A stretch of 64,000 nucleotides of DNA. Source: Candidatus Rhodoferax odensensis. GTDB taxonomy: Bacteria; Pseudomonadota; Gammaproteobacteria; Burkholderiales; Burkholderiaceae_C. The notes under the pieces were generated by a model. The model did no database searches. It saw only the letters and a program-made list of their open reading frames with translations, and was not told the origin of the DNA. Within the stretch, counting starts at the first letter, position 1; each line of letters starts with the position of its first letter. Shown piece by piece: positions 22,326-31,600 of this stretch. Made by a program: the position numbers and the translations under genes. The stretch covers positions 1 through 64,000 of the forward strand of contig JADKDJ010000036.1 in the NCBI GenBank assembly GCA_016718405.1, in the 5' to 3' direction.

Positions 22326-22508
22326 ATGACAACACAGCAAACAGTCAAGGTTCAATTGGTTCGCAGCCCCATCGGCTGCAAGGAATCGCATCGTGCCACC
22401 GTGCGCGGTCTGGGCCTGCGCAAGGTCAGCAGCACGCGTGAACTGGTGGATACACCGGAAGTGCGCGGCATGATTAACAAGATCAGTTACCTGGTCAAAG
22501 TGCTCTAA
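22326..22508 (+). CDS. rpmD: 50S ribosomal protein L30
   Basis: The 60-residue protein (QTVKVQLVRSPIGCKESHRA) ends MINKISYLVKVL as in other proteobacterial L30 proteins. It lies between rpsE and rplO in the conserved spc order. Confidence 0.97.
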   Translation: MTTQQTVKVQLVRSPIGCKESHRATVRGLGLRKVSSTRELVDTPEVRGMINKISYLVKVL

Positions 22509-22518
22509 GAGGTTGATG

Positions 22519-22950
22519 ATGGAACTCAATGGCATCAAGCCCGCTGACGGTGCGAAGCACTACAAGCGTCGTGTCGGTCGCGGCATCGGCTCGGGTCTGG
22601 GCAAGACCGCGGGTCGCGGTCACAAAGGCCAGAAGTCCCGCGCGGGTGGCTACCACAAAGTCGGCTTCGAAGGCGGGCAAATGCCGCTGCAGCGTCGCCT
22701 GCCCAAGCGTGGCTTCAAGTCGCAATCCCTGCAGTTCAACGCCGAGATTACCTTGACTACGCTGGAGCGCCTCGGTGCGGCCGACGTGGATCTGTTGACA
22801 CTCAAGGCCGCGGGCCTGGTCGGCGAGTTGGCCAAGGTTGTCAAGGTTGTCAAGACGGGTGCTCTGACCAAAGCGGTCAAGCTCACCGGCATTGGCGCCA
22901 CGGCCGGTGCCAAGGCAGCTATCGAAGCGGTCGGCGGCAGCGTCGCCTGA
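22519..22950 (+). CDS. rplO: 50S ribosomal protein L15
   Basis: With the ATG at 22519 (MELNGIKPADGAKHYKRRVG) the protein is 143 residues. Two upstream start codons (TTG 22513, ATG 22516) would add only Met-Met. The glycine-rich RNA-binding N-terminal region GRGIGSGLGKTAGRGHKGQK is characteristic. L15 is a late 50S assembly protein. Confidence 0.97.
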   Translation: MELNGIKPADGAKHYKRRVGRGIGSGLGKTAGRGHKGQKSRAGGYHKVGFEGGQMPLQRRLPKRGFKSQSLQFNAEITLTTLERLGAADVDLLTLKAAGLVGELAKVVKVVKTGALTKAVKLTGIGATAGAKAAIEAVGGSVA

Positions 22951-22977
22951 TGATCGGTACTTTGGAAGTCAAGACAA

Positions 22978-24288
22978 GTGGCCACTAACGCGACCCAATT
23001 GGCAAAGACCGGCAAGTTCGGCGACTTGCGTCGTCGGCTGACGTTCCTGTTGCTCGCGCTGGTGGTGTACCGTATTGGTGCCCATATCCCGGTGCCAGGC
23101 ATCGATCCGGCGCAACTGCAGCAGTTCTTCAAGGGCCAGAAGGGCGGCATTCTGGGCATGTTCAACATGTTCTCAGGTGGCGCCTTGTCGCGCTTTACCA
23201 TCTTCGCTCTGGGGATCATGCCGTACATTTCGGCATCGATCATCATGCAGCTGCTGACCTACGTGCTGCCGGCGTTTGAGCAGTTGAAGAAGGAAGGCGA
23301 AGCCGGGCGCCGCAAGATCACGCAGTACACCCGTTACGGCACGCTGGGCTTGGCTCTGTTCCAATCCATGGGCATCGCCTTGGCATTGGAAAGTTCGGCG
23401 GGCTTGGTGGTGTCGCCTGGCTTCGGTTTTCGCATGACTGCGGTGTTCACCTTGACCGCAGGCACCATGTTCCTGATGTGGTTGGGTGAGCAGATCACCG
23501 AGCGCGGTTTGGGTAATGGTATTTCCATTCTGATCTTCGCGGGCATTGCCGCGGGCCTGCCAACTGCGATCGGTGGATTGCTGGAGTTGGTCCGCACCGG
23601 CGCCATGAGCTACTTCGTCGCCTTGCTGATTATTGTGCTGGTGGCGGTCGTGACGTGGTTCGTGGTGTTTGTCGAGCGTGGTCAGCGCAAGATTCTGGTC
23701 AATTACGCCAAGCGCCAGGTAGGCAACAAGGTCTACGGGGGTCAGTCGTCGCACTTGCCGCTGAAGCTGAACATGGCGGGCGTGATTCCGCCGATCTTCG
23801 CGTCGTCGATCATTTTGTTGCCGGCCACGGTTGTGGGTTGGTTCAGCGCGGGTGAGTCGATGCGCTGGTTGAAAGACATCGCCAGTTCCTTGTCGCCAGG
23901 GCAGCCGATTTACGTGATGTTTTATGCGGCTGCGATTGTGTTCTTCTGCTTCTTCTACACGGCACTGGTGTTCAACAGCCGTGAGACGGCGGACAACTTG
24001 AAGAAGAGCGGTGCGTTCATTCCGGGCATTCGGCCCGGAGAGCAAACAGCTAAATACATCGACAAGATTCTGTTGCGATTGACGTTGGCCGGGGCTATCT
24101 ACATTACCGTGGTGTGTTTGCTGCCCGAGTTTCTGATCCTGAAGTACAACGTGCCGTTCTATTTTGGCGGCACTTCACTCCTGATCATTGTTGTCGTGAC
24201 CATGGATTTCATGGCGCAGGTTCAAAACTACATGATGTCGCAGCAGTACGAGTCGTTGCTGAAGAAGGCGAATTTCAAGTCTTCTTAA
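22978..24288 (+). CDS. secY: Protein translocase subunit SecY
   Basis: Channel subunit of the Sec translocon, 436 residues with ten membrane segments. The start is GTG at 22978 (MATNATQLAKTGKFGDLRRR), preceded by a GGAAG ribosome-binding site. Conserved cytoplasmic-loop motifs are visible: YVLPAFEQLKKEGEAGRRKI, the C5 loop VNYAKRQVGNKVYGG, and SGAFIPGIRPGEQTAKYI. Its location between rplO and infA is the usual one. Confidence 0.98.
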   Translation: MATNATQLAKTGKFGDLRRRLTFLLLALVVYRIGAHIPVPGIDPAQLQQFFKGQKGGILGMFNMFSGGALSRFTIFALGIMPYISASIIMQLLTYVLPAFEQLKKEGEAGRRKITQYTRYGTLGLALFQSMGIALALESSAGLVVSPGFGFRMTAVFTLTAGTMFLMWLGEQITERGLGNGISILIFAGIAAGLPTAIGGLLELVRTGAMSYFVALLIIVLVAVVTWFVVFVERGQRKILVNYAKRQVGNKVYGGQSSHLPLKLNMAGVIPPIFASSIILLPATVVGWFSAGESMRWLKDIASSLSPGQPIYVMFYAAAIVFFCFFYTALVFNSRETADNLKKSGAFIPGIRPGEQTAKYIDKILLRLTLAGAIYITVVCLLPEFLILKYNVPFYFGGTSLLIIVVVTMDFMAQVQNYMMSQQYESLLKKANFKSS

Positions 24289-24301
24289 GCGGTCGAGTGT
24301 T

Positions 24302-24520
24302 ATGTCAAAGGACGATGTCATTCAGATGCAGGGTGAGGTGGTCGAAAACCTGCCCAACGCGACGTTTCGCGTCAAGCTGGAAAACGGACATGTGGTATTG
24401 GGACATATTTCAGGAAAGATGCGGATGCACTACATCCGCATTCTTCCGGGTGACAAGGTTACCGTTGAGTTGACGCCCTACGACTTGAGTCGGGCACGGA
24501 TTGTGTTCAGGGCGAAGTAA
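24302..24520 (+). CDS. infA: Translation initiation factor IF-1
   Basis: A 72-residue OB-fold protein (MSKDDVIQMQGEVVENLPNA) with the conserved HISGKMRMHYIRILPGDKV block. It binds the ribosomal A site with IF-2 and IF-3 during initiation. Having infA between secY and rpmJ is common in betaproteobacteria; whether a second infA exists elsewhere cannot be seen here. Confidence 0.98.
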   Translation: MSKDDVIQMQGEVVENLPNATFRVKLENGHVVLGHISGKMRMHYIRILPGDKVTVELTPYDLSRARIVFRAK

Positions 24521-24538
24521 CAGTTTTAGGAGAATGAA

Positions 24539-24652
24539 ATGAAGGTTTCGGCTTCGGTCAAGAAAATTTGCCGTAACTGCAAAGTAATCCGGCGTAAAGG
24601 CGTTGTGCGGGTGATCTGTACCGATCCCCGTCACAAGCAGCGTCAAGGTTAA
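24539..24652 (+). CDS. rpmJ: 50S ribosomal protein L36
   Basis: A 37-residue protein, [20 protein letters not shown] and onward, ending HKQRQG. It has the zinc-binding set of the C+ form: Cys11 and Cys14, Cys27 and His32. It starts 18 bases after infA with a TTAGGAG ribosome-binding site. It is short enough to be missed by size-limited gene calling. Confidence 0.97.
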
Positions 24653-24676
24653 TTGCACGAGTTTTAGAGGACGAAC

Positions 24677-25042
24677 ATGGCACGTATCGCTGGCATCAAT
24701 ATTCCGCCGCATCAGCATTCCGAGATTGGCCTGACCGCCATCTTTGGTATCGGTCGCACCCGCGCTCGCAAAATTTGCGAAGCATGTGGCATTGCTTATT
24801 CCAAGAAGGTCAAGGACCTGACAGACGGAGACCTGGAGAAGATTCGCGACCAGATCGCCGCATACACCATCGAAGGTGACCTGCGTCGCGAGACAACGAT
24901 GAACATCAAGCGTTTGATGGACATCGGCTGCTACCGCGGTTTTCGCCATCGTCGTGGTCTGCCGGTGCGCGGCCAGCGCACGCGCACCAATGCACGTACC
25001 CGCAAGGGCCCGCGCAAGGCGGCTCAGGCACTCAAGAAATAA
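24677..25042 (+). CDS. rpsM: 30S ribosomal protein S13
   Basis: The 121-residue protein (MARIAGINIPPHQHSEIGLT) has the helix-two-turn-helix fold and the C-terminal RGLPVRGQRTRTNARTRKG tail, which contacts P-site tRNA. It opens the alpha-operon part of the cluster (rpsM, rpsK, rpsD, rpoA, rplQ). Confidence 0.98.
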   Translation: MARIAGINIPPHQHSEIGLTAIFGIGRTRARKICEACGIAYSKKVKDLTDGDLEKIRDQIAAYTIEGDLRRETTMNIKRLMDIGCYRGFRHRRGLPVRGQRTRTNARTRKGPRKAAQALKK

Positions 25043-25061
25043 CCGGTACTGAAAGACAACT

Positions 25062-25466
25062 ATGGCAAAAGCTCCCGCCAATAACGCCGCGCAGCGTGTG
25101 CGCAAGAAAGTCCGCAAGAACGTTGCCGACGGCGTCGCACACGTTCACGCGTCTTTCAACAACACCATCATCACGATCACGGATCGCCAGGGCAACGCCC
25201 TGTCGTGGGCGTCTTCAGGTGGTCAAGGCTTCAAGGGCTCCCGCAAGTCCACCCCGTTCGCTGCGCAGGTGGCGTCCGAAGTGGCTGGCCGTGCCGCCGT
25301 TGAGCAGGGCATCAAGAACCTGGATGTCGAAATCAAAGGTCCCGGTCCCGGTCGCGAATCCTCGGTACGCGCCTTGGCCGCGCTGGGAATTCGCATCAAC
25401 ATGATCGCCGATGTGACGCCGGTGCCGCATAACGGCTGCCGCCCCCAAAAGCGTCGTCGTATCTAA
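25062..25466 (+). CDS. rpsK: 30S ribosomal protein S11
   Basis: The 134-residue protein has the conserved HVHASFNNTIITITDRQGN and DVTPVPHNGCRPQKRRR blocks and forms the 30S platform near the E site. The 87-base gap that follows, before rpsD, contains no gene. Confidence 0.98.
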   Translation: MAKAPANNAAQRVRKKVRKNVADGVAHVHASFNNTIITITDRQGNALSWASSGGQGFKGSRKSTPFAAQVASEVAGRAAVEQGIKNLDVEIKGPGPGRESSVRALAALGIRINMIADVTPVPHNGCRPQKRRRI

Positions 25467-25553
25467 TTCGTTTTTCAACCAAGCCCACCGCCATTGACTT
25501 CGAGTTGATGGCTCCCGCAGGCAACTGCGGCAGATGACAAAAAGGAAGTTCAA

Positions 25554-26177
25554 GTGGCACGCTACCTCGGCCCCAAGGCCAAACTATCCCGCCGTGAAGG
25601 CACGGACCTGTTCCTCAAGAGCGCGCGTCGCGCCATCGGCGACAAGGCCAAGTTCGATTCCAAACCCGGCCAGCATGGTCGCACTTCGGGCGCACGCACG
25701 TCTGATTACGGTCTGCAACTGCGCGAAAAGCAAAAAGTCAAGCGCATGTATGGTGTGCTTGAGAAGCAGTTCCGCCGCTACTTCGAGGAAGCCGACCGCC
25801 GCAAGGGCAACACGGGTGCCAACCTCTTGTCCTTGCTGGAATCCCGCCTGGACAACGTCGTCTACCGCATGGGATTTGGCTCCACACGCGCCGAGGCGCG
25901 TCAGTTGGTGTCGCACAAGGCCCTGACGGTCAATGGCCAGTGCGTCAACATCCCGTCGTACATGGTCAAAGCTGGCGACGTGGTCGCGCTGCGCGAAAAG
26001 TCCAAGAAGCAAAACCGCGTGGTCGAGGCGCTTCAATTGGCGCAACAGGTTGGCATGCCTGCCTGGGTCGAAGTGAACTTCGACAAGGCCGAGGGTACCT
26101 TCAAGAGCGTTCCGGATCGCGACCAGTTCGCCGCGGATGTTAATGAGTCGCTGATCGTCGAGTTGTACTCACGCTAA
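25554..26177 (+). CDS. rpsD: 30S ribosomal protein S4
   Basis: The 207-residue protein uses a GTG start at 25554 with an AGGAAG ribosome-binding site (MARYLGPKAKLSRREGTDLF). Its S4 RNA-binding domain contains RLDNVVYRMGFGSTRAEARQ. It is a primary 16S rRNA binder and, in E. coli, the autogenous repressor of the alpha operon. Confidence 0.98.
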   Translation: MARYLGPKAKLSRREGTDLFLKSARRAIGDKAKFDSKPGQHGRTSGARTSDYGLQLREKQKVKRMYGVLEKQFRRYFEEADRRKGNTGANLLSLLESRLDNVVYRMGFGSTRAEARQLVSHKALTVNGQCVNIPSYMVKAGDVVALREKSKKQNRVVEALQLAQQVGMPAWVEVNFDKAEGTFKSVPDRDQFAADVNESLIVELYSR

Positions 26178-26279
26178 TCTGCCGCCAGAAAATCGTTCCT
26201 GGGGTGCGGGGCACCGCGTTCCAGGCGCTTCACCAGCCTTACCGGTGTAACGAGTCGGGGGTATTGAGAGGAAGTCTGC

Positions 26280-27269
26280 ATGCAATCAAGTTTGCTGAAA
26301 CCCAAAGCAATCAATGTTGAACAGCTCGGCCTGAACCGGGCCAAAGTCGTTCTGGAGCCATTTGAGCGCGGCTACGGTCATACGCTGGGCAACGCATTGC
26401 GCCGGGTTTTGTTGTCGTCCATGCCTGGTTATGCGGCCACCGAGGTGACCATCGCCGGGGTGTTGCACGAGTACTCGTCGATTGACGGTGTGCAAGAAGA
26501 CGTGGTCAACATCTTGTTGAACCTCAAGGGTGTGGTGTTCAAGCTGCACAACCGTGACGAGGTCACCTTGAGCCTGCGCAAGGACGGCGAAGGCGTGGTC
26601 GTGGCCAGCGATATTCAGACGCCGCACGACGTCGAGATCATCAACCCTGATCACGTGATCGCGCATCTGTCCAATGGCGGCAAGCTCGACATGCAGATCA
26701 AGATCGAGAAGGGCCGCGGCTACGTGCCGGGCACCATGCGCCGTTACGGCGATGAGCCAACCAAGTCGATTGGGCGTATTGTTCTGGATGCATCGTTTTC
26801 GCCCATCAAACGCGTCGCCTATACGGTAGAAAGCGCGCGTGTTGAGCAGCGCACCGATCTGGACAAGCTGGTGGTGGAGATCGAAACCAACGGCGCGATT
26901 TCGGCTGAAGACGCTGTACGCGCCTCGGCAAAGATTCTGGTGGAACAGTTGGCCGTGTTCGCACAGCTTGAGGGCAGCGAGTTGGCCGCCTTTGATGCAC
27001 CCGCGCCGCGTGGCAACACGCAGTTCGACCCGATTCTGTTGCGTCCGGTCGACGAGCTTGAGCTGACGGTTCGTTCTGCCAACTGCCTGAAGGCCGAGAA
27101 CATCTATTACATCGGTGACCTGATTCAGCGCACCGAAAACGAGTTGCTCAAGACCCCGAACCTGGGTCGCAAGTCACTCAATGAAATCAAGGAAGTGTTG
27201 GCTTCCCGCGGTCTGACTTTGGGCATGAAGCTCGAAAGCTGGCCACCTGCAGCGTTGGAAAAGCGCTGA
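26280..27269 (+). CDS. rpoA: RNA polymerase alpha subunit
   Basis: The 329-residue protein has the N-terminal assembly domain (FERGYGHTLGNALRRVLLSS, residues about 29-48) and a C-terminal DNA/activator-binding domain (about 250-325; SANCLKAENIYYIGDLIQRT and TPNLGRKSLNEIKEVLASRG). All regions are intact. A 102-base spacer upstream may host a regulatory site, but I see no clear promoter. Confidence 0.98.
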   Translation: MQSSLLKPKAINVEQLGLNRAKVVLEPFERGYGHTLGNALRRVLLSSMPGYAATEVTIAGVLHEYSSIDGVQEDVVNILLNLKGVVFKLHNRDEVTLSLRKDGEGVVVASDIQTPHDVEIINPDHVIAHLSNGGKLDMQIKIEKGRGYVPGTMRRYGDEPTKSIGRIVLDASFSPIKRVAYTVESARVEQRTDLDKLVVEIETNGAISAEDAVRASAKILVEQLAVFAQLEGSELAAFDAPAPRGNTQFDPILLRPVDELELTVRSANCLKAENIYYIGDLIQRTENELLKTPNLGRKSLNEIKEVLASRGLTLGMKLESWPPAALEKR

Positions 27270-27348
27270 TTTATTGAACCCACACGGGTTCCACGCAAAG
27301 GGCAGTACCTGATACGGCTGCCCGTTCAAAACTCAAAGGAAATCTACC

Positions 27349-27747
27349 ATGCGTCACGGACACGGACTACGTAAACTCAATCGCACCACCTCGCATCGCC
27401 TGGCGATGCTGCGCAACATGATGAATTCGCTCATCGAGCACGAAGTCATCAAGACCACGGTGCCCAAGGCCAAGGAACTGCGCCGCGTGGTCGAGCCGAT
27501 GATCACCCTGGCCAAAGAAGCCACGGTTGCAAACCGTCGCCTTGCGTTCGACCGCCTGCGCGACCGCGACAGCGTCGTCAAACTTTTCAATGACCTGGGC
27601 CCACGCTTCAAGGCACGTCCCGGTGGCTACACGCGCATCCTGAAAATGGGTTTCCGCGTTGGCGACAACGCCCCCATGGCATTGGTCGAGTTGGTGGACC
27701 GTCCGGCAGTGACAGAAGCTCCCGCCACCGATGCTGCAGCGAGCTGA
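27349..27747 (+). CDS. rplQ: 50S ribosomal protein L17
   Basis: The 132-residue protein (MRHGHGLRKLNRTTSHRLAM) ends the operon. The core through KMGFRVGDNAPMALVELVDR is conserved; the Ala-rich tail after it varies between species. No terminator hairpin is visible in the 21 bases between it and the following tRNA gene. Confidence 0.98.
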   Translation: MRHGHGLRKLNRTTSHRLAMLRNMMNSLIEHEVIKTTVPKAKELRRVVEPMITLAKEATVANRRLAFDRLRDRDSVVKLFNDLGPRFKARPGGYTRILKMGFRVGDNAPMALVELVDRPAVTEAPATDAAAS

Positions 27748-27752
27748 TAGGG

Positions 27753-27758
27753 TATAAT
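27753..27758 (+). promoter_or_regulatory. -10 box ahead of the initiator tRNA gene
   Basis: A perfect TATAAT (27753-27758) lies 10 bases before the tRNA start, the right distance for transcription to begin near 27765. The bases 17 upstream (GATGCT) do not match a -35 box, so this is a partial promoter call only. Confidence 0.45.
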
Positions 27759-27768
27759 CCAAGACTAC

Positions 27769-27841
<73 letters not shown>

Positions 27842-28526
27842 GGTGCTCAAGGTGGTGAACTCGGCCTACTACAGCCTGCCCAAACAGATCACATCGATCA
27901 ACCATGCGGTGGTCTACCTGGGCTTCAACACCATCAAAAACCTGGCGCTCAGTATCGCCGCCATCGGCATGCTGCCTGCCAGTAACGCTGCCGGTTTTGA
28001 TGGTCAGCAGTATCTGCTGCATTCGCTGGCCACGGCGGGTATTGCCAAGCAACTGGCGCTGCGCGTGGACGATGCGGATCCGATGGACTGCTTCATTGCG
28101 GGCTTGCTGCACGACTTTGGCAAGGTGGTGTTTGCCCAGTTCATGCCCAAGGAGTTTCGCAAAGCGCTCGAACACAGCCAGTGGCACGAGAGCTCGTTGC
28201 ACGAAGCGTGACGCAGCGAGATCGGCGTCGATCACGCGGTGGTAGGCGCCATGCTGGTGGAGAAGTGGCGCTTTCCACCGAGTCTGGTCGAAACCATCGC
28301 CAATCAGTACGGCCCTGCGCTGAAAGACACCGACATGATTGCCTGCGTTTTTGCCGCCAACCAGGTGGCCAAGAAGCTGCAGTTCGGCTTCGGCGGCAAC
28401 CCTTACGTGGAAGAGCTCAGCCCGGCTATGCAAAAGCGCCTGGGCGGCACGCTCGATGAGGTGGTTGCCGTCTTGGGTGACTTAGCTCCGCTGTTCGAAG
28501 AAGCCAAGATCTTTGCCAAGCTCTAG
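27842..28526 (+). pseudogene. HDOD-domain protein, 5'-truncated with an internal stop
   Basis: One frame reads VLKVVNSAYYSLPKQITSIN, then GLLHDFGKVVFAQF (about 28090-28140), is broken by TGA at 28209-28211, and resumes in the same frame as IGVDHAVVGAMLVEKWRFPP to the stop at 28524. This is the HDOD fold, minus its N-terminal helices, and it resembles the intact HDOD protein at 33113. The upstream part is replaced by the tRNA gene; the frame can be read back through the tRNA's last bases as Leu-Ala-Gln, so the join may have used a short homology. A terminator follows directly. HDOD proteins act in signalling and motility control without a known catalytic activity. Confidence 0.85.
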
Positions 28527-28536
28527 GTGGTGTGGG

Positions 28537-28564
28537 GCAGTGGCGCAACGCCCTGCTCTTTTTT
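28537..28564 (+). terminator. Rho-independent terminator after the HDOD pseudogene
   Basis: GCAG-(T bulge)-GGCG at 28537-28545 pairs with CGCC-CTGC at 28549-28556 around a three-base loop, followed by TCTTTTTT (28557-28564). It begins 11 bases after the pseudogene stop. It shows that the following MASE1 gene starts downstream of this point and belongs to a separate transcription unit. Confidence 0.8.
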
Positions 28565-28627
28565 GCACACCGTATGCCCCGTTTCCGGCGTATATTGCGG
28601 GTTCCTCATAGGGTCCGCCCAAAACGC

Positions 28628-31600
28628 ATGACGCAAACAGGGAGCCGCAACACACTGCAATGGCCCGGCCTGGTCGGGCTGGCACTGCTGTATGCGCTCA
28701 TCCTGGTGCTGCGGCAACACCTCTTTCCCGCTGAAAATAGTCTGGTGCAACTGCGCCCGGCAGCCGGCCTGGCGGTGGCGGCGCTGATTTTATGGGGACG
28801 CGTGGCAGTGTGGGCTATTGCAGCCGGCGCCCTGTTGGCGGGCGCTTGGCTGTATGGCGCCAGCGCCAACGCCCTGGTTTTGCTGCTGGCCGGGGTCTCC
28901 GGGCCGCTGACGGGGGTGTGCCTGCTGGTCCGCCAGCGCAGGTTTGACAAGCGCCTGCGCCGCCTGGCCGATTACGCCAAACTGATGTTGTGCACCGCGG
29001 GGGTCGGTGGCCTGGTGGCAGCATTGGTGGCCTTGTTCGCGGTACACGCGTTCGGTGTGGCCGGGCCCGGGCGGGCGCTCGATTTCGTGACCACTTGGTG
29101 GGCGGGTGAGGCGCTGGGTATTGCCATGCTCACGCCGCTGATTCTGGTGTGGCGCGGCACCAAGCAACTGTGGAGCGAGGCAGCGCCCTGGCCTGAAACG
29201 CTGGCACTGCTGGTTTTGAGCTTTCTGGCTGGCCAGTACGTCTTTCTCGACTGGTTTAACGATACGTCGACGCCGGTGGGCTTCTGGATGTTCCTGTTCG
29301 TCACCTGGGCCGCGCTGCGCCGGGAGCGCCGGGGCGCCGCGGCAGTGCTGGCGTTGTTCACCATACAGGCGCTGTGGGGCGCCGCCCTGCAGCGTGGCTT
29401 CGGGCACGAGCTGCAGGTGCACGACGCCACTCTGCTGTGGCGCTACCTGCTGGTGCTCAACTGCTCTGGCATGGCGATGGCGTGTTACGTGACCGAGCAG
29501 CGGCTCAAGGCAGCGACTCTGCTGCGCGAATCGCTGGCGCTGCGCGACCGGGCGCTGGAGAAAGTGCAAGAGGGCGTGGCGCTGGCTGATGATGACCGCA
29601 AGCTGACCTATGTGAACGAGGCGTTCGAGCGCCTCACCGGCTACAGCCGCACTGAGTTGATCGGCAAAAACTGCTCGATGTTGCAGGGCGACCAAACCAA
29701 CCAGCAGACGGCGCAGGACATCCGCGAGGCGCTGGCGGCCAGGCGACCGTTGCAGTGCGAGATACTGAACTACCGCAAAGACGGTACCAAGTTCTGGAAC
29801 GCGCTGTCGATCACCCCGATTCTGGACACCCAGGGCAAGTTGGTCGAGTTTTTTGGTGTGCAGCGCGACATCACTGCCGAGCGCGAGGCGGCGCAGGCGC
29901 TGCGCAAGTCACAAGAGCAGCTCAACCTGGTGCTCAAGGGCAGCAACGACGGTTTGTGGGACTGGGACCCCGTGACCGATACCACCGAGCGCTCCGATAC
30001 CTGGTTTCGAATGCTGGGTCATAACAAGAGTGAGTTTCCCACCAACCGCTCCAGTTGGCCCGGCCTGGTGCACCCGGACGACCTGGCGCAGGTGAATGCG
30101 GCCATGGACGCCCTGCTCGCAGGCGAGCAGGATCGCTACGCGATGGAGTTGCGCCTCAAACACCACGATGGGCACTACGTGTCGGTGCTGTCGCGGGGCT
30201 ACATTCAGCGCGACGAGGCTGGCAAGCCCACCCGTGTGTGCGGCACCACCACCAACCTGACCGAGCAAAAGGAAAAGGAAGCCAAGCTCAGCCTGGCGGC
30301 AGCCGTGTTCCTGCAAAGCCGCGAGGGCATCACCATGACCGATGCCAAGCGCAACATCATCATGGTCAACAAGGCCTTTACCGAGATTACCGGTTACGCC
30401 GAGGCCGAGGTGCTGGGCAAGAATCCGCGCGTGCTCTCCTCCGGCCGGCAGGATGCGGCCTACTACCAAGCGATGTGGGAGTCGATCAACACGACCGGCC
30501 ACTGGGAAGGCGAAATCTGGAACCGCCGCAAAGACGGCACGCTGTACTGCGAGTGGCTGGCGATATCCGCCATGCGCGACCCCAAGACCGGGCGAGCTTA
30601 GCCACTACATTGGTAGCTTCAGCGACCTGAGCGACGCCAAGGCGGCCGAGAACCGCATTCAGTGGTTGTCGCAGTTCGACGCCCTCACCGGCCTGCCTAA
30701 TGCCTCCTTGCTGCGCGACCGCACTGAGCACAGCATCAGTATGGTGCAACGCGCCAATGAGCCGCTGACCATGCTGCTGCTGGGCATTGACCACTTCAAG
30801 GCCATCAACGACGCCATGGGCCACGCGGTGGGGGATGCTTTGCTGATTGAAGCAGCCAAGCGCCTGCGCGAATCGGTGCGCGAGCAAGACACGGTGGCAC
30901 GCCTGGGCGGCAAGGAATTTGTGCTGGTACTGCCCGGCACCGCGCCCGATGGCGCGGCCCACTTGGCCCAGCGAACTGCTGTGGAAGCTGGCCCAACCCT
31001 ACGAAGTGGTGGGCCACAGCGTGCCCGCCACCGCATCCATCGGGCTGGCCAGCTACCCCGGCAACGGCAGCGACTTTGCCAGCCTGTTCAAGTCGGTCGA
31101 AATTGCCATGCACCGCGCCCAGGCCAAAGGGCGCGATTGTTTGCAGTTTTACAGCGACGAGATGTACCAGCAGGTGCTGGCGCACGACCAGATGGTCAAA
31201 GCACTGCGCAGCGCCGCGGCGCTGGGCCAGTTTCAGCTGGCCTACCAGCCGCTGGTGGACTTGCAGACCGGCCAGATCAGCGGCATGGAGGCGCTGTTAC
31301 GCTGGCACCATCCCGAGCTGGGGCAGGTGTCGCCGGCGCAGTTTATTCCGGTGGCCGAAGAGGCTGGCCTGATCAAGGCCATCGGGCAATGGGTGCTGAA
31401 GCAAGCCTGCCGCGACATTCGGGTCTGGTTGGACAAGGGCCTACAAATCCCGCACGTGGCGGTGAACGTGTCGACCTTGCAGTTCCGCGATGCCGACCTG
31501 ATTGGCCACGTCAAAGGCGCGCTGGCCGGTTCCGACGTGGACCCGGCTCTGTTGTACCTGGAGGTGACCGAGAGTGCCCTGATGGACGATGTGGTGCGCA

